Assembly (NCBI GenBank): GCA_938003985.1
Contig: CALKWZ010000067.1
Location: 16,740 to 80,739, forward strand
Length of the DNA stretch: 64,000 nucleotides
Direction of reading: 5' to 3'
Origin: an uncultured Verrucomicrobiota bacterium
GTDB taxonomy: Bacteria; Verrucomicrobiota; Kiritimatiellia; CAIQIC01; Lenti-01
The notes under the pieces were generated by a model. That model was not told where the DNA came from. It saw only the letters and a program-made list of their open reading frames with translations, and ran no database searches. The position numbers were made by a program, and so were the translations under genes. Positions 1 through 7,964 of the stretch are shown here, piece by piece (the stretch's first letter is position 1; each line of letters opens with the position of its first letter).

Positions 1-214
1 GGCTGAACGCCAGATTGGATCCGCCGATCAGGATCAGGCGCTGCGGCGCGCCGCAGGTCGCTTCCAGCCGCCGCACCTTGTCCAGCCAGGCCATGTTGTA
101 GTCGTCGTCCGGCAGAAACCGCGCGGGAAACGCCAGGCAAACGGTCGCCAGCCCGGCCGCCAGGCCGAGAAGCAGCGCCAGGAACAGGCTGATTTGCACG
201 ATGAAACGGCGCAT
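1..214 (-). CDS. Partial SGNH/AlgJ-like O-acetylation protein (N-terminus only)
   Basis: Only the first 71 residues are present; the gene runs off the left edge. The start is the ATG at 214, 13 bases after the stop of the MBOAT gene. The visible part has a short cytoplasmic stretch, a hydrophobic segment (about residues 5-28, signal anchor) and then LILIGGSNLAFS, which looks like the first block of an SGNH hydrolase (G-G-S-N in place of G-D-S). MBOAT acyltransferases of the AlgI type are commonly paired with such AlgJ/AlgX/DltD-like periplasmic partners that pass the acyl group to the polymer, and the tight coupling here supports that reading. The assignment rests on the short motif and the neighbour. 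Confidence 0.6.
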   Translation of the reverse strand, partial: MRRFIVQISLFLALLLGLAAGLATVCLAFPARFLPDDDYNMAWLDKVRRLEATCGAPQRLILIGGSNLAFS

Positions 215-227
215 GGAGTGGAAACCC

Positions 228-1676
228 TCAGAATTGGAAATAGATAAACTCCCGGCTTTGGGAAGGCGAGAAAAAGAAGATCAGCGCGATCAGCGCGCAA
301 TAGATCGCCCAGCGCAGGGCTTTGCGGCCCGGCAAGCGTTGGAGTCCGTGCGCGTGCCGGCGCCCGAACCACTCCGTCGCCACCAGCAGGCAAATCCCGC
401 CCGGCGCGGCCAGGGATTTCACGCTGGTGAGCAGGCCGGACAGGAGCGCGCCTTGGCCCGGCGCGCCGGAAGCCATGCGCCAGATCCAATCCAGCGCCGT
501 GCGGATGTCCGGCGCCCGGAAAAACGTCCAGGCCAGGAGCACCACCAGGAAGGTGCCGGCCATCCGCAGCAGTTCCGCCGGGGACGGCCAGGCGCGGGCC
601 GCCGCGACGACGTCGGTGTGCTTGCGGTTGCGGCCGAACACCAGCAGGGGCAGGAAACAGCAGGCATGGACCAGCCCCCAGGCGATGAACGTCCAATTCG
701 CGCCGTGCCAGAATCCGCTCACGAGGAAAATCGCGAACGTGTTGCGGATCCGCAGGGGCATGGCGCAGCGGCTCCCGCCCAGGGGCACGTAGAGATAGTC
801 GCGGAACCAGGTGCTGAGCGAGATGTGCCACCGCCGCCAGAATTCGGCGATGTCGCGCGAGAAATACGGGAACGCGAAATTGCGCATCAGCCGGATCCCG
901 AAGAGCCGGGAACAGCCGATCGCGATGTCGGAATAGCCGGAAAAATCGCCGTAGATCTGGATGGCGAAGAAAAAGATGCCGAGCCACAAGGCGCCGCCGG
1001 ACGGTTCCGCGCCGGCGTTCAGGATGGAATTGGCCCAGACCGCGCAGTTGTCGGCCACGACCATTTTCTTGAAGAAGCCCCACAGCATCTGCCGGCAGCC
1101 GTCGACGGCCTGGGCGTAGTCGAACTTGCGCGGCGCCAGGAACTGCGGCAGCAGGTTCGCCGCGCGTTCGATCGGACCGGCGACCAACTGCGGGAAATAG
1201 GCGACGAACGCCAGAAAGGCCACCCCATCTTTCGTCGGCTCGATCTCCCGCCGATAGACGTCGATCGTGTAGCTGACCATCTGGAACGTGTAGAAACTGA
1301 TGCCGACCGGCAAAACGACCTGCAGGATCGCGGCGTGCGGCGCGCAGCCCAGCCGGGAGGCCATCCACAGGAATTGGTCGATGAAGAAGTTGCAGTACTT
1401 GAAGTAGCCCAGGATGCCCAAATTGACCAGGCAGCTCAGCCAGACCCAGCGCTTCCGGCCCCGCGCGCCGCGCAGATCGGCCAGCCCCAGGGCATACGTC
1501 CAAAGGGAGCCCGCGGCGATGAACAGCAGGAAACGCCAATCCCACCAGCCGTAGAAAACGTAGGACGCCGCCACGACCAGCAGGTTCTGCCGGCGCAGAC
1601 TTTTCGATGCGGGCCCCCAATAGAGCGCGAAAACGAGCGGCAGGAACACCAGGAACGGAATGGAGTTGAACAGCAC
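228..1676 (-). CDS. MBOAT family O-acyltransferase (AlgI-like)
   Basis: This is a polytopic membrane protein of 482 residues, the usual size for AlgI/PatA-type acyltransferases. It moves acetyl (or another acyl) groups across the inner membrane to decorate an exported polysaccharide. Many hydrophobic segments are visible. The family histidine sits in FWHGANWTFIAWG in the second half, and the N-terminal YVFYGWWDWRF is typical of AlgI proteins. The start is a GTG at 1676, three bases after the TAG of the upstream glycosyltransferase, with GGAGA about 8 bases upstream. It is part of the long polysaccharide operon and is followed by a putative SGNH partner. The acylated substrate cannot be read from sequence. 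Confidence 0.9.
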   Translation of the reverse strand: MLFNSIPFLVFLPLVFALYWGPASKSLRRQNLLVVAASYVFYGWWDWRFLLFIAAGSLWTYALGLADLRGARGRKRWVWLSCLVNLGILGYFKYCNFFIDQFLWMASRLGCAPHAAILQVVLPVGISFYTFQMVSYTIDVYRREIEPTKDGVAFLAFVAYFPQLVAGPIERAANLLPQFLAPRKFDYAQAVDGCRQMLWGFFKKMVVADNCAVWANSILNAGAEPSGGALWLGIFFFAIQIYGDFSGYSDIAIGCSRLFGIRLMRNFAFPYFSRDIAEFWRRWHISLSTWFRDYLYVPLGGSRCAMPLRIRNTFAIFLVSGFWHGANWTFIAWGLVHACCFLPLLVFGRNRKHTDVVAAARAWPSPAELLRMAGTFLVVLLAWTFFRAPDIRTALDWIWRMASGAPGQGALLSGLLTSVKSLAAPGGICLLVATEWFGRRHAHGLQRLPGRKALRWAIYCALIALIFFFSPSQSREFIYFQF

Positions 1677-1679
1677 GGG

Positions 1680-2837
1680 CTAGGTCTCCGATTTCAGGCC
1701 GGACCCGACGAATTGGACGTATTGCCGGGCCAACGGCACGGCCGCGTATGCCGTCTGGGCTTTTTGCCGCGCCGTGTTTCCGGCCGCCCGGCGGCTCGGT
1801 TCGTCCTCCAGCCATTGGCGCACCCGGATCCCGAAATCGGGCGTGTCGGGATCCGCGATGGCGCCGGCCGTGTCCGCCAGCATTTCCGGCATGCCGCCGT
1901 GGGGACTGGCCACGATCGCCTTGGCGCGCGCCATGGCCTCCAGCACCGTCTGCGGAAACGTGTCCCACCGCGAAGGCACGATCACGACCCAGGCCCGGCG
2001 ATACGCCGCGTCCATTTCGGCGCGCCCCAGAACCCCCAGAAAGCGGACGTGGCGCCGCAACGGCCCCAACTGCCGGTCCACCCAGCCCCGCAAGGAGCCC
2101 AGTCCCCGGGCATAGCCGTCGCCGCCGGCGATTTCCAGCGCCACGTCGGGAAACCGGGGAATCCATTGCTCCAGCAGGCCCCGCAGATAAGGCAGCCCCT
2201 TGCCGACGTCGCAACGGCCGACCAGCAAGACGGTCGGCGCCGGCGCTTCCCGGTTTTCCCACGCCGGCACGACGTCGCACGGGTTGGGGATCACGGCCCG
2301 GCGGGCGGGCAAGGCCAGACCTTGGCGTTCCGCTTCCGCCACGATCCTCCGGCACGGCGCCAAGAGGACGTCGGCGTGTTCGATCCCGAAGCGCTCCGCC
2401 CGAATGGAGCGCCACTGGCGGATGCAGGCCAGGTCGATCATCGGTTTTTGCCACGCATACCACGCCTGGGCGTACCGCGGCGTTTTCAGCACGTCGTTGT
2501 AGTGCATTTTCACCACGACCGGCGGCCGGTCTTGCAGCCGCAGCAGCGCCGCGCCCTCCCCCCAATGGTCGGCCGTTTCGATCCAGTCGATTCGATGCTG
2601 CCGGGCGACGTCCCGCGCCAACCGGGCGACCCGGGCCGAGCGGATTTCCCGGCGGTCGAACAAGCGCAGGATTTCCCCGCCGGCCACCGTTTCCCGTTCG
2701 GGCAAGCCCGGCGCCCGGCTGGTCAGCACGACCGTGCGGTGGCCGATTCCCCGCAAGGCGGAGGACATCTCGGCCACGTAGCGTCCGATGCCCGAGCCCA
2801 CGGGCGGATATTCCCAGCACAGGAAAAGAACGTTCAT
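1680..2837 (-). CDS. Glycosyltransferase family 4 (GT-B fold)
   Basis: A 385-residue GT-B glycosyltransferase that would add a sugar to the growing surface polysaccharide on the cytoplasmic face. The N-terminus (NVLFLCWEYPPVGSGIGRYV) is the glycine-rich acceptor-domain start of GT4 enzymes. The C-terminal donor domain has VLLVGRCDVGKGLPYL and the E-x7-E-like segment around SRWDTFPQTVLEAMARAKAI, normal for retaining GT4 enzymes. The start ATG at 2837 overlaps the stop of the upstream GT by 4 bases (ATGA), so translation is probably coupled. The sugar and linkage are unknown. Confidence 0.88.
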   Translation of the reverse strand: MNVLFLCWEYPPVGSGIGRYVAEMSSALRGIGHRTVVLTSRAPGLPERETVAGGEILRLFDRREIRSARVARLARDVARQHRIDWIETADHWGEGAALLRLQDRPPVVVKMHYNDVLKTPRYAQAWYAWQKPMIDLACIRQWRSIRAERFGIEHADVLLAPCRRIVAEAERQGLALPARRAVIPNPCDVVPAWENREAPAPTVLLVGRCDVGKGLPYLRGLLEQWIPRFPDVALEIAGGDGYARGLGSLRGWVDRQLGPLRRHVRFLGVLGRAEMDAAYRRAWVVIVPSRWDTFPQTVLEAMARAKAIVASPHGGMPEMLADTAGAIADPDTPDFGIRVRQWLEDEPSRRAAGNTARQKAQTAYAAVPLARQYVQFVGSGLKSET

Positions 2838-4114
2838 GCGGCCCCTCCGTCCAGCAGGCGCCGATAGATTTCCTGGACCTGGTCGGCCACTTGGGCGATA
2901 TCGAACGAGGCCTCCGTTTTCGCCCGGCCGGCCCGCCCCAGACGCCCGCGCAGAGCGGGATCTTCCAGCATCCGGAGCAGCGCGTTCGCCAGCGCCGGAG
3001 CAGCGCCCACCGGAACGACCAATCCGTTGACCTCGGATTCCACCACGGCCCGATTGCCCGGAATATCCGAAACGACGCAGGCCAAGCCCCAGCTCTGCGC
3101 CTCCAGCAACGCGTTGGACAGCCCCTCCACCCGCGAAGGCAGCACGAAGATCCCCGCCGCGCGATAAAACGGAGAAACGTCGCCCACGGCGCCGGCGAAG
3201 CGCACGGCCTGGAGCATGCCGGCGGCTTGCAGCCGGCGCCTCCACGGCGCGGCATCGCCGCCGCCCACGACCGTCAACCGCGCTTCGGGATGCCGGCGCA
3301 CCACCTGGATCCAGGCATCGAAAAGCACGTCGAACGCCTTCCAGGCGGAGCCTTGCGAGAAATTGCCGACGTAGAGCACTTCCGCCGAACGCGAGGCCGC
3401 GCCGGATTCGAGCGGAAGTTCGACGCCGTTGGGAACGAGGTGGACGGTTTCCGGCGCGAGACCTTCGCGGAGCAAGTCGTTTTGCCCCGCGGGGGTCAGG
3501 GCGATCCACGCATCGGCCTGGCGCCGGCAGCGATCCCACTTGCGCCGCCGCGGCGTGTCGTACGCGATGGGGTCCAGCGCGGGAAACGACGCCGTTTTGC
3601 ACAAAACGCGCAGGCCGGATTCCCGCGCCAGTTCCACGCCCACCCCGGCCAGCCAGCCGGACTCGTGCACGTGCAGCACCCCGCGCATGTTCCGGCCAGC
3701 CGCGAAAGACCGGAGTTCCCGGATGAAACCCAGCCGGGCCACGTAGACCATGGGCAACGACAACCAGAAAACCAAATGCGCGCGCAGACGCTCCCCGCGC
3801 GCGCCGGCCAGCGCCAACGGCAAGAGCAGGCGGGCCAGGGCGCGCCTCCCCCGCTCGCTCCACGGCCCGGCCCGCCCGAGCCGCACCACCGCCGCCCCGT
3901 CGCAGCGGGACACGGTTTTTTCGCCGGCGCCATGCCGCAACGTCAGCACCGTCACCCGCTGGCCGCGCCGAACCAATTGCCGAATGAGCCGGCGGCATTG
4001 GCGTTCGGCCCCGCCTTCCCGCGCCGGCCAGAAGCTGCCGATCAACATCCAGATTCGGGCCCGGCCGGGGCGGCGTCCCGCCGGCGGACCGGTCTCTGTG
4101 GCCGTTGGGGTCAT
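2834..4114 (-). CDS. Glycosyltransferase family 4
   Basis: A 426-residue GT-B glycosyltransferase. The first 20 residues are polar and arginine-rich, and then WMLIGSFWPAREGGAERQ gives the GT4 acceptor-side loop (G-G-A-E). In the donor domain VLYVGNFSQGSAWKAFDVL and PSRVEGLSNALLEAQSWGLACVVSD carry the family E-x7-E motif. It resembles the GT encoded at 4620-5846 throughout (same GGAERQCRRL and SNALLEAQS segments), so the two are likely paralogues. The start at 4114 overlaps the acetyltransferase stop by 4 bases. Because the N-terminus is longer than in the paralogue, a downstream start nearer the WMLIG segment is possible. Confidence 0.88.
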   Translation of the reverse strand: MTPTATETGPPAGRRPGRARIWMLIGSFWPAREGGAERQCRRLIRQLVRRGQRVTVLTLRHGAGEKTVSRCDGAAVVRLGRAGPWSERGRRALARLLLPLALAGARGERLRAHLVFWLSLPMVYVARLGFIRELRSFAAGRNMRGVLHVHESGWLAGVGVELARESGLRVLCKTASFPALDPIAYDTPRRRKWDRCRRQADAWIALTPAGQNDLLREGLAPETVHLVPNGVELPLESGAASRSAEVLYVGNFSQGSAWKAFDVLFDAWIQVVRRHPEARLTVVGGGDAAPWRRRLQAAGMLQAVRFAGAVGDVSPFYRAAGIFVLPSRVEGLSNALLEAQSWGLACVVSDIPGNRAVVESEVNGLVVPVGAAPALANALLRMLEDPALRGRLGRAGRAKTEASFDIAQVADQVQEIYRRLLDGGAA

Positions 4115-4623
4115 TTCAAACCGAACGTTTCTTCAAGCCACCGCCGTTTGTCCGCCAACGGCCGGCTGCGGATATGGACCGCGCCCTCCAGGACCTTGGC
4201 CCGGTACGCTTCCAGCGATTTGATCACTTTGGCGGGCACCCCGGCCGCCACGCTGTTGGGCGGAATTTCGCCCCGCACCACGGAACCCGCGCCGATGACG
4301 CAGTTGTCGCCGATCCGGGCGCCCGGCAGAAGGATCGAGTTGAGGCCGATGAACACGTTGTTCCCGACGTGGATCGGGGCGAACACGTCGACGTCGGGAA
4401 ACTCCTCGCGGAAGACCCACACCCCGCCGTCATGCGTCACGAACTGCACCCCCGCCGTCACGGTCACGTGGTCGCCGAGCGTGACGAGGAAAGGCTCGCT
4501 GCCGAAACTGCAGTCGTAGATGCGGCAGTTCCGCCCCACGCGCACGCCGGCCAGCCGGGCGCGCACGACGAGATCCCGCCGCGCCCGGTACCGGTCCCGC
4601 CAATGCCGAAAGAATGCCATCAT
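4111..4623 (-). CDS. Hexapeptide-repeat acyltransferase (LbH fold)
   Basis: A 170-residue left-handed beta-helix acyltransferase. Successive hexapeptide turns are visible (VGRNCRIYD, LGDHVTVTAG, VGNNVFIGLNSILLPGARIG, IGAGSVVRGEIPPNSVAAGVPAKVI), the last being the classic acetyltransferase C-terminal signature. The histidine in VTHDGG would be the general base in this family. It probably O- or N-acetylates a sugar for the polymer. The start was chosen at the first ATG of MMAFF (4623), which overlaps the upstream TGA by 4 bases as do most starts in this operon; the second ATG is immediately next. Confidence 0.87.
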   Translation of the reverse strand: MMAFFRHWRDRYRARRDLVVRARLAGVRVGRNCRIYDCSFGSEPFLVTLGDHVTVTAGVQFVTHDGGVWVFREEFPDVDVFAPIHVGNNVFIGLNSILLPGARIGDNCVIGAGSVVRGEIPPNSVAAGVPAKVIKSLEAYRAKVLEGAVHIRSRPLADKRRWLEETFGLK

Positions 4624-5846
4624 TCGCGGACCTCCTTCACCATGCGGGCGTAAAGGGCGCCCACCCGTTCGGCCACCGCGCCGAGAGCGAAATCCGCCGC
4701 GATGCGTTCCTGCGCGGCGCGGCCCAGGCGCGCGCGCAAGGCAGCATCGTCCAGCAACCGGACGATGCCGTCCGCCAGCGCCGCCGCGTCGCCGACGGGC
4801 ACCCGCAAACCCGTTTGCCCATGGACCACCACGGCCGCGTTGCCGGGAATGTCGCTGACCACGGCGGGCACGCCGTGGCTTTGCGCTTCGAGCAAGGCGT
4901 TGGAAATTCCTTCGCGGCGCGAGGGCAGCACCAGCAGCGCGGCCTGACGATACAGGCCGTCCATGTCGGCGACCCGGCCGCGGAAATCCACCGCGGCGGC
5001 GGCGTTCCGCGCGCGCAAAAACTCCCGCCACGGGCCGGGATCGCCCGCGCCGGCCACGACCAGGCGGGCCTCCGGCCGCCGGGCATGGACGTCGGCCCAC
5101 GCCGCGAACAGCACGTCGAAGGCCTTGTTGGCGACCGGTTGGGTCAGGTTGGCGACGTACAGAACGAAACCCGGCCCGCCGGGATCCGGCCGCGGTCCCG
5201 CCGCGGGCACGGCAATGCCGTTGGGAATCCACGCGATCTTTTCCGCCGGCACGCCGTGGGCCACCAGATCGTCTTTCATCTCCGGAGTCAGGGCGATGAA
5301 CGTCGTCCGGCGGCGGGCGGCGGCCAGCGTCCGCTTCCAGGGCATGGCCGGCTCGTCGAAAAACACGGGGATGTTCGCCCCCTTGCACACGACGGGAATT
5401 TTCCAGCGCCCCGCCCAGAGCGCGCACCAGCCGCTGACCAGCGTGGCGACGTGGACGTGCCAGACGTCGATTTCGCGCCGCAACCGCCAGATCTGTCCGG
5501 CGCTGCCCGCGAGAAACAGCCAGAGGTTCAGCGTCCGCAGGATCGCCGCCGCCCATTTCCGGAATTCCGCCGGTTGCGCCGGCGGCGCGGCCGGCGCGGT
5601 GCCGGACGGGCCGGCCGGGGCCGCGGCCGGCCGGGATCGGCGGAAACAAGCTTCGAACCGGGCCAGCCGGATCACCCGCACGCCGTTTTCCACGGCCATC
5701 CGGGGCACGTCCCGGCCGGCGCGGGTCGTCAGGATGGTCACCGCATGGCCGTGGCGGACCAGTTCCTCGGAGAGGCGCCGGCATTGCTGCTCCGCCCCGC
5801 CGCAGTCGTCCGGAAAATAGGACGTGATGAACATCCCGATCTTCAC
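4620..5846 (-). CDS. Glycosyltransferase family 4
   Basis: A 408-residue GT-B glycosyltransferase. It starts MKIGMFITSYFPDDCGGAEQ (GTG start at 5846, overlapping the upstream stop as GTGA) and has donor-side motifs FVLYVANLTQPVANKAFDVL and PSRREGISNALLEAQSHGVPAVVSD. An Ala/Pro-rich insert at about residues 73-92 separates two halves of the acceptor domain and is unlike the sister enzyme at 2834-4114, to which it is otherwise clearly related. Its role is sugar addition to the exported polysaccharide; the specificity cannot be told. Confidence 0.88.
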   Translation of the reverse strand: MKIGMFITSYFPDDCGGAEQQCRRLSEELVRHGHAVTILTTRAGRDVPRMAVENGVRVIRLARFEACFRRSRPAAAPAGPSGTAPAAPPAQPAEFRKWAAAILRTLNLWLFLAGSAGQIWRLRREIDVWHVHVATLVSGWCALWAGRWKIPVVCKGANIPVFFDEPAMPWKRTLAAARRRTTFIALTPEMKDDLVAHGVPAEKIAWIPNGIAVPAAGPRPDPGGPGFVLYVANLTQPVANKAFDVLFAAWADVHARRPEARLVVAGAGDPGPWREFLRARNAAAAVDFRGRVADMDGLYRQAALLVLPSRREGISNALLEAQSHGVPAVVSDIPGNAAVVVHGQTGLRVPVGDAAALADGIVRLLDDAALRARLGRAAQERIAADFALGAVAERVGALYARMVKEVRE

Positions 5847-6589
5847 GGCTGCGATCCCGCGAAATCCGCGATCCTTCCGATTTCGGCATCCAGGTTTCCG
5901 GCGCCATCCACGCGCAGAACGGGGACGCCGCTCCGCTCCAGTTCCGCGGCCAACGCGGCCAGCAACTCCCGCCCTTCCGCGAACCGCGACGCCCACAGAC
6001 GTTCCGGCACCGGCGCCAGCAAGACGGGCGCATGGTCGCGGGCGCGGATGCGCTCCAGGCATGCCGCCGGCGGCGCATCCACCCAAACCAAGGCGGACGG
6101 CCGCGGCATGGCCGCCGCGTAAAGCGCGGCATCGCCGGCCTGCCCCAAGCCGCGATAGCCCCGCAGCGAAAAAAAACGCTGGGCGAAGCCTTCGTCCATC
6201 AGGACGGGTTTTTCCACGGCGCGCGCCAGCTGGTATTCGAAGGCCGACGTCAGCAACGAATAGTGCACGGCATCGCGCCAGGCCGCTTCGGCGGCGGCTT
6301 CCGCCAGCCACCGATGGCAGAGCGCGGCGTACTCGGGCCGGTCGACCACGAACCGATGCCAATCGTTCAAGCCGCGCGGCAGCCCCAGGAACGTCCGGCG
6401 CCAATGGGGCCACAGCGCGCCCAGCGCATTGCCGATGGCGCCGAAATCGCGCTTCCGCAAGCCGGCATCCACCATGGCGGCGCGGCTCAAGAACGGCCGC
6501 CCGCGGCGGGCCAGTTCCCGCAAGGCCCCGGCGCACAGCGTGCTTTTGCCGGACGCCGGCACCCCGCAGAATTCCACGTGGAGCGTCAT
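5843..6589 (-). CDS. P-loop NTPase, small-molecule kinase-like
   Basis: A 248-residue protein with a clear Walker A motif at residues 9-17 (GVPASGKST) right after the first beta strand, as in AAA-like kinases that phosphorylate sugars, nucleosides or adenylylsulfate. VWVDAPPAACLERIRARDH looks like the lid/Arg-bearing part of a kinase. The start was set at ATG 6589 because it gives the 4-bp overlap with the upstream gene and puts the P-loop at the N-terminus; an upstream ATG at 6622 would sit inside the previous gene. Its position among glycosyltransferases suggests a sugar or lipid-intermediate kinase, but the substrate is unknown. Confidence 0.72.
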   Translation of the reverse strand: MTLHVEFCGVPASGKSTLCAGALRELARRGRPFLSRAAMVDAGLRKRDFGAIGNALGALWPHWRRTFLGLPRGLNDWHRFVVDRPEYAALCHRWLAEAAAEAAWRDAVHYSLLTSAFEYQLARAVEKPVLMDEGFAQRFFSLRGYRGLGQAGDAALYAAAMPRPSALVWVDAPPAACLERIRARDHAPVLLAPVPERLWASRFAEGRELLAALAAELERSGVPVLRVDGAGNLDAEIGRIADFAGSQP

Positions 6590-7947
6590 GGGGACTTCCG
6601 CTTCGGCAACAGCCAAAAGCAATTTTTGGCGAACGCCCGGAGGGCGTATTCCGTCCGCACGCCCGAAATTTCCATCATGCGCTCCAGCAACTCCCGGATT
6701 TCCGGCGCCGCCAGGCCCGGGAATTTCTGCGCGGCGTAGCCGTCGGCGGGCCGGCGCGCCTCCCGGAATTCATGGAGATGCACGCGCCAGAACCGCTTGG
6801 CCGCGGCCAGGCCGCGTTGTCCGGCGCCCCGGGGCCGCGGCGACCACCCGGCCGCCAGCGCGGCGATTTCCGCCGTGATGCGCGCCGCGGCGAGCGGGCC
6901 GGAAAGCCCCGCCATGTAGCGCGCCGCGATCTTGTCTTGCTCTTCGGTCCACAAGACTCCGCGCTCCCGCGCGGTCTTCCGGCCGTCCAGGGCCGCCAGC
7001 AGTTCCGGCAACGAAAAGGCGTTTTCGCTCAGCGCGTTGGGCAGGCGGTTTTCATAGCGCGGATAGCGCTTGGGCCGGTAGGCGATGGCCGGCACGTCCA
7101 GCAGATAGGCCTCCACCGCCGTCGTGCAGTTGAAATGGATGACCGCTTCCGAGGCCAGGATCCACTCGTGCACGTTGCCGGTGGATTCCACGTGGAGCCG
7201 GGGATGGTTCCGGGCCAGCTCCCGCCACGGCGCGTGGTTTTCGGAAGGATGCGGCCGCACCACCACGGCATGATCCGGGAACTTCGCCAGCACTTCCGGC
7301 ACCATCGCCAAATAGGCCGCGTGCATCTCGCGGTGCATCGCGATCCACTTGTCCATGTATCCCGGCTCGTCGTTGATCGGATACTTCGCCAGCAGCTGCC
7401 GGACCTCTTCCGGCGACTTGAAGTGGTTGAAGAAGGCGAAATTGGTGTTCACCAGCAGCATCGGCCCGAACCGCCGGCGCAGCGCCGCCACCGCGGGCCG
7501 GTAGAATTCCCGCAGTTCCGGCCGCAGGAAATCGAACCGGGGATTGCCGCAGAGGGCGATCTTCTCCCGATACTGCGGATACTCCGCGCAGATCGCCTCG
7601 CGCTGCTCTTCGCCCCAGGCGAAGAACCGCGCCACGCGCGCGAAGGCCTTCGGCTCGATGCGCTGCTTGCGGTAGAGCCAGGCATCGAAGAACACCAGCC
7701 CCTCTTCGTCCCACGACACCACCTCGTGCCCCATGGCCCGACACCGCTTGAACCAGTCCGCGCGCGTGGCGGCCACGCTCTTGTCCAGATAGACGGCGGG
7801 CGCGATCAAATCGATGTAGTCCCACAGGCGCGCCTGCTCCCCGAAGAGGACGGGATGGCCTTCGCGCAGCAGATGCAGCGCCTGGAACAGCTTGCCGTGG
7901 AGCTCCCGGGACTTGGTCTCGACCGGAACGATGACCGCTGGTTTCAT
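6586..7947 (-). CDS. Surface carbohydrate biosynthesis protein, GT-B-like
   Basis: A 453-residue cytoplasmic protein resembling the 'surface carbohydrate biosynthesis' family seen in LPS and O-antigen clusters. Visible features are the N-terminal VIVPVETKSRELHGKLFQA, a central FFAWGEEQREAI and CGNPRFDFLRPE, and the late VVVRPHPSENH and IHFNCTTAVEAYLLDVPAIAY. The last two correspond to the R-P-H-P and T-x-x-x-E-A donor-site segments of CDP-glycerol/Kdo transferase-like GT-B proteins. It starts at ATG 7947, 17 bases after the NeuB fusion gene. The likely role is transfer of an activated sugar (possibly the CMP-sugar made next door) onto the chain; that link is inference from position. Confidence 0.72.
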   Translation of the reverse strand: MKPAVIVPVETKSRELHGKLFQALHLLREGHPVLFGEQARLWDYIDLIAPAVYLDKSVAATRADWFKRCRAMGHEVVSWDEEGLVFFDAWLYRKQRIEPKAFARVARFFAWGEEQREAICAEYPQYREKIALCGNPRFDFLRPELREFYRPAVAALRRRFGPMLLVNTNFAFFNHFKSPEEVRQLLAKYPINDEPGYMDKWIAMHREMHAAYLAMVPEVLAKFPDHAVVVRPHPSENHAPWRELARNHPRLHVESTGNVHEWILASEAVIHFNCTTAVEAYLLDVPAIAYRPKRYPRYENRLPNALSENAFSLPELLAALDGRKTARERGVLWTEEQDKIAARYMAGLSGPLAAARITAEIAALAAGWSPRPRGAGQRGLAAAKRFWRVHLHEFREARRPADGYAAQKFPGLAAPEIRELLERMMEISGVRTEYALRAFAKNCFWLLPKRKSP

Positions 7948-7964
7948 CAACCCCGTCCGCCTTC

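Noticed and set aside
201..2867. Very long plus-strand open frame opposite the polysaccharide genes
   Set aside because: It is the mirror of strongly conserved minus-strand genes; it shows no family motifs and has an Arg/Pro-heavy composition typical of GC-rich shadow frames.
1748..4519. Plus-strand open frame across three glycosyltransferase genes
   Set aside because: Low-complexity Arg/Ala/Pro translation with no domain; the minus-strand genes have clear motifs and operon spacing.
6570..7205. TTCCACGTGG matches resembling parS at 6574 and 7189
   Set aside because: Only about 10 of 16 bases agree and the palindrome is not completed; they fall within ordinary coding sequence.
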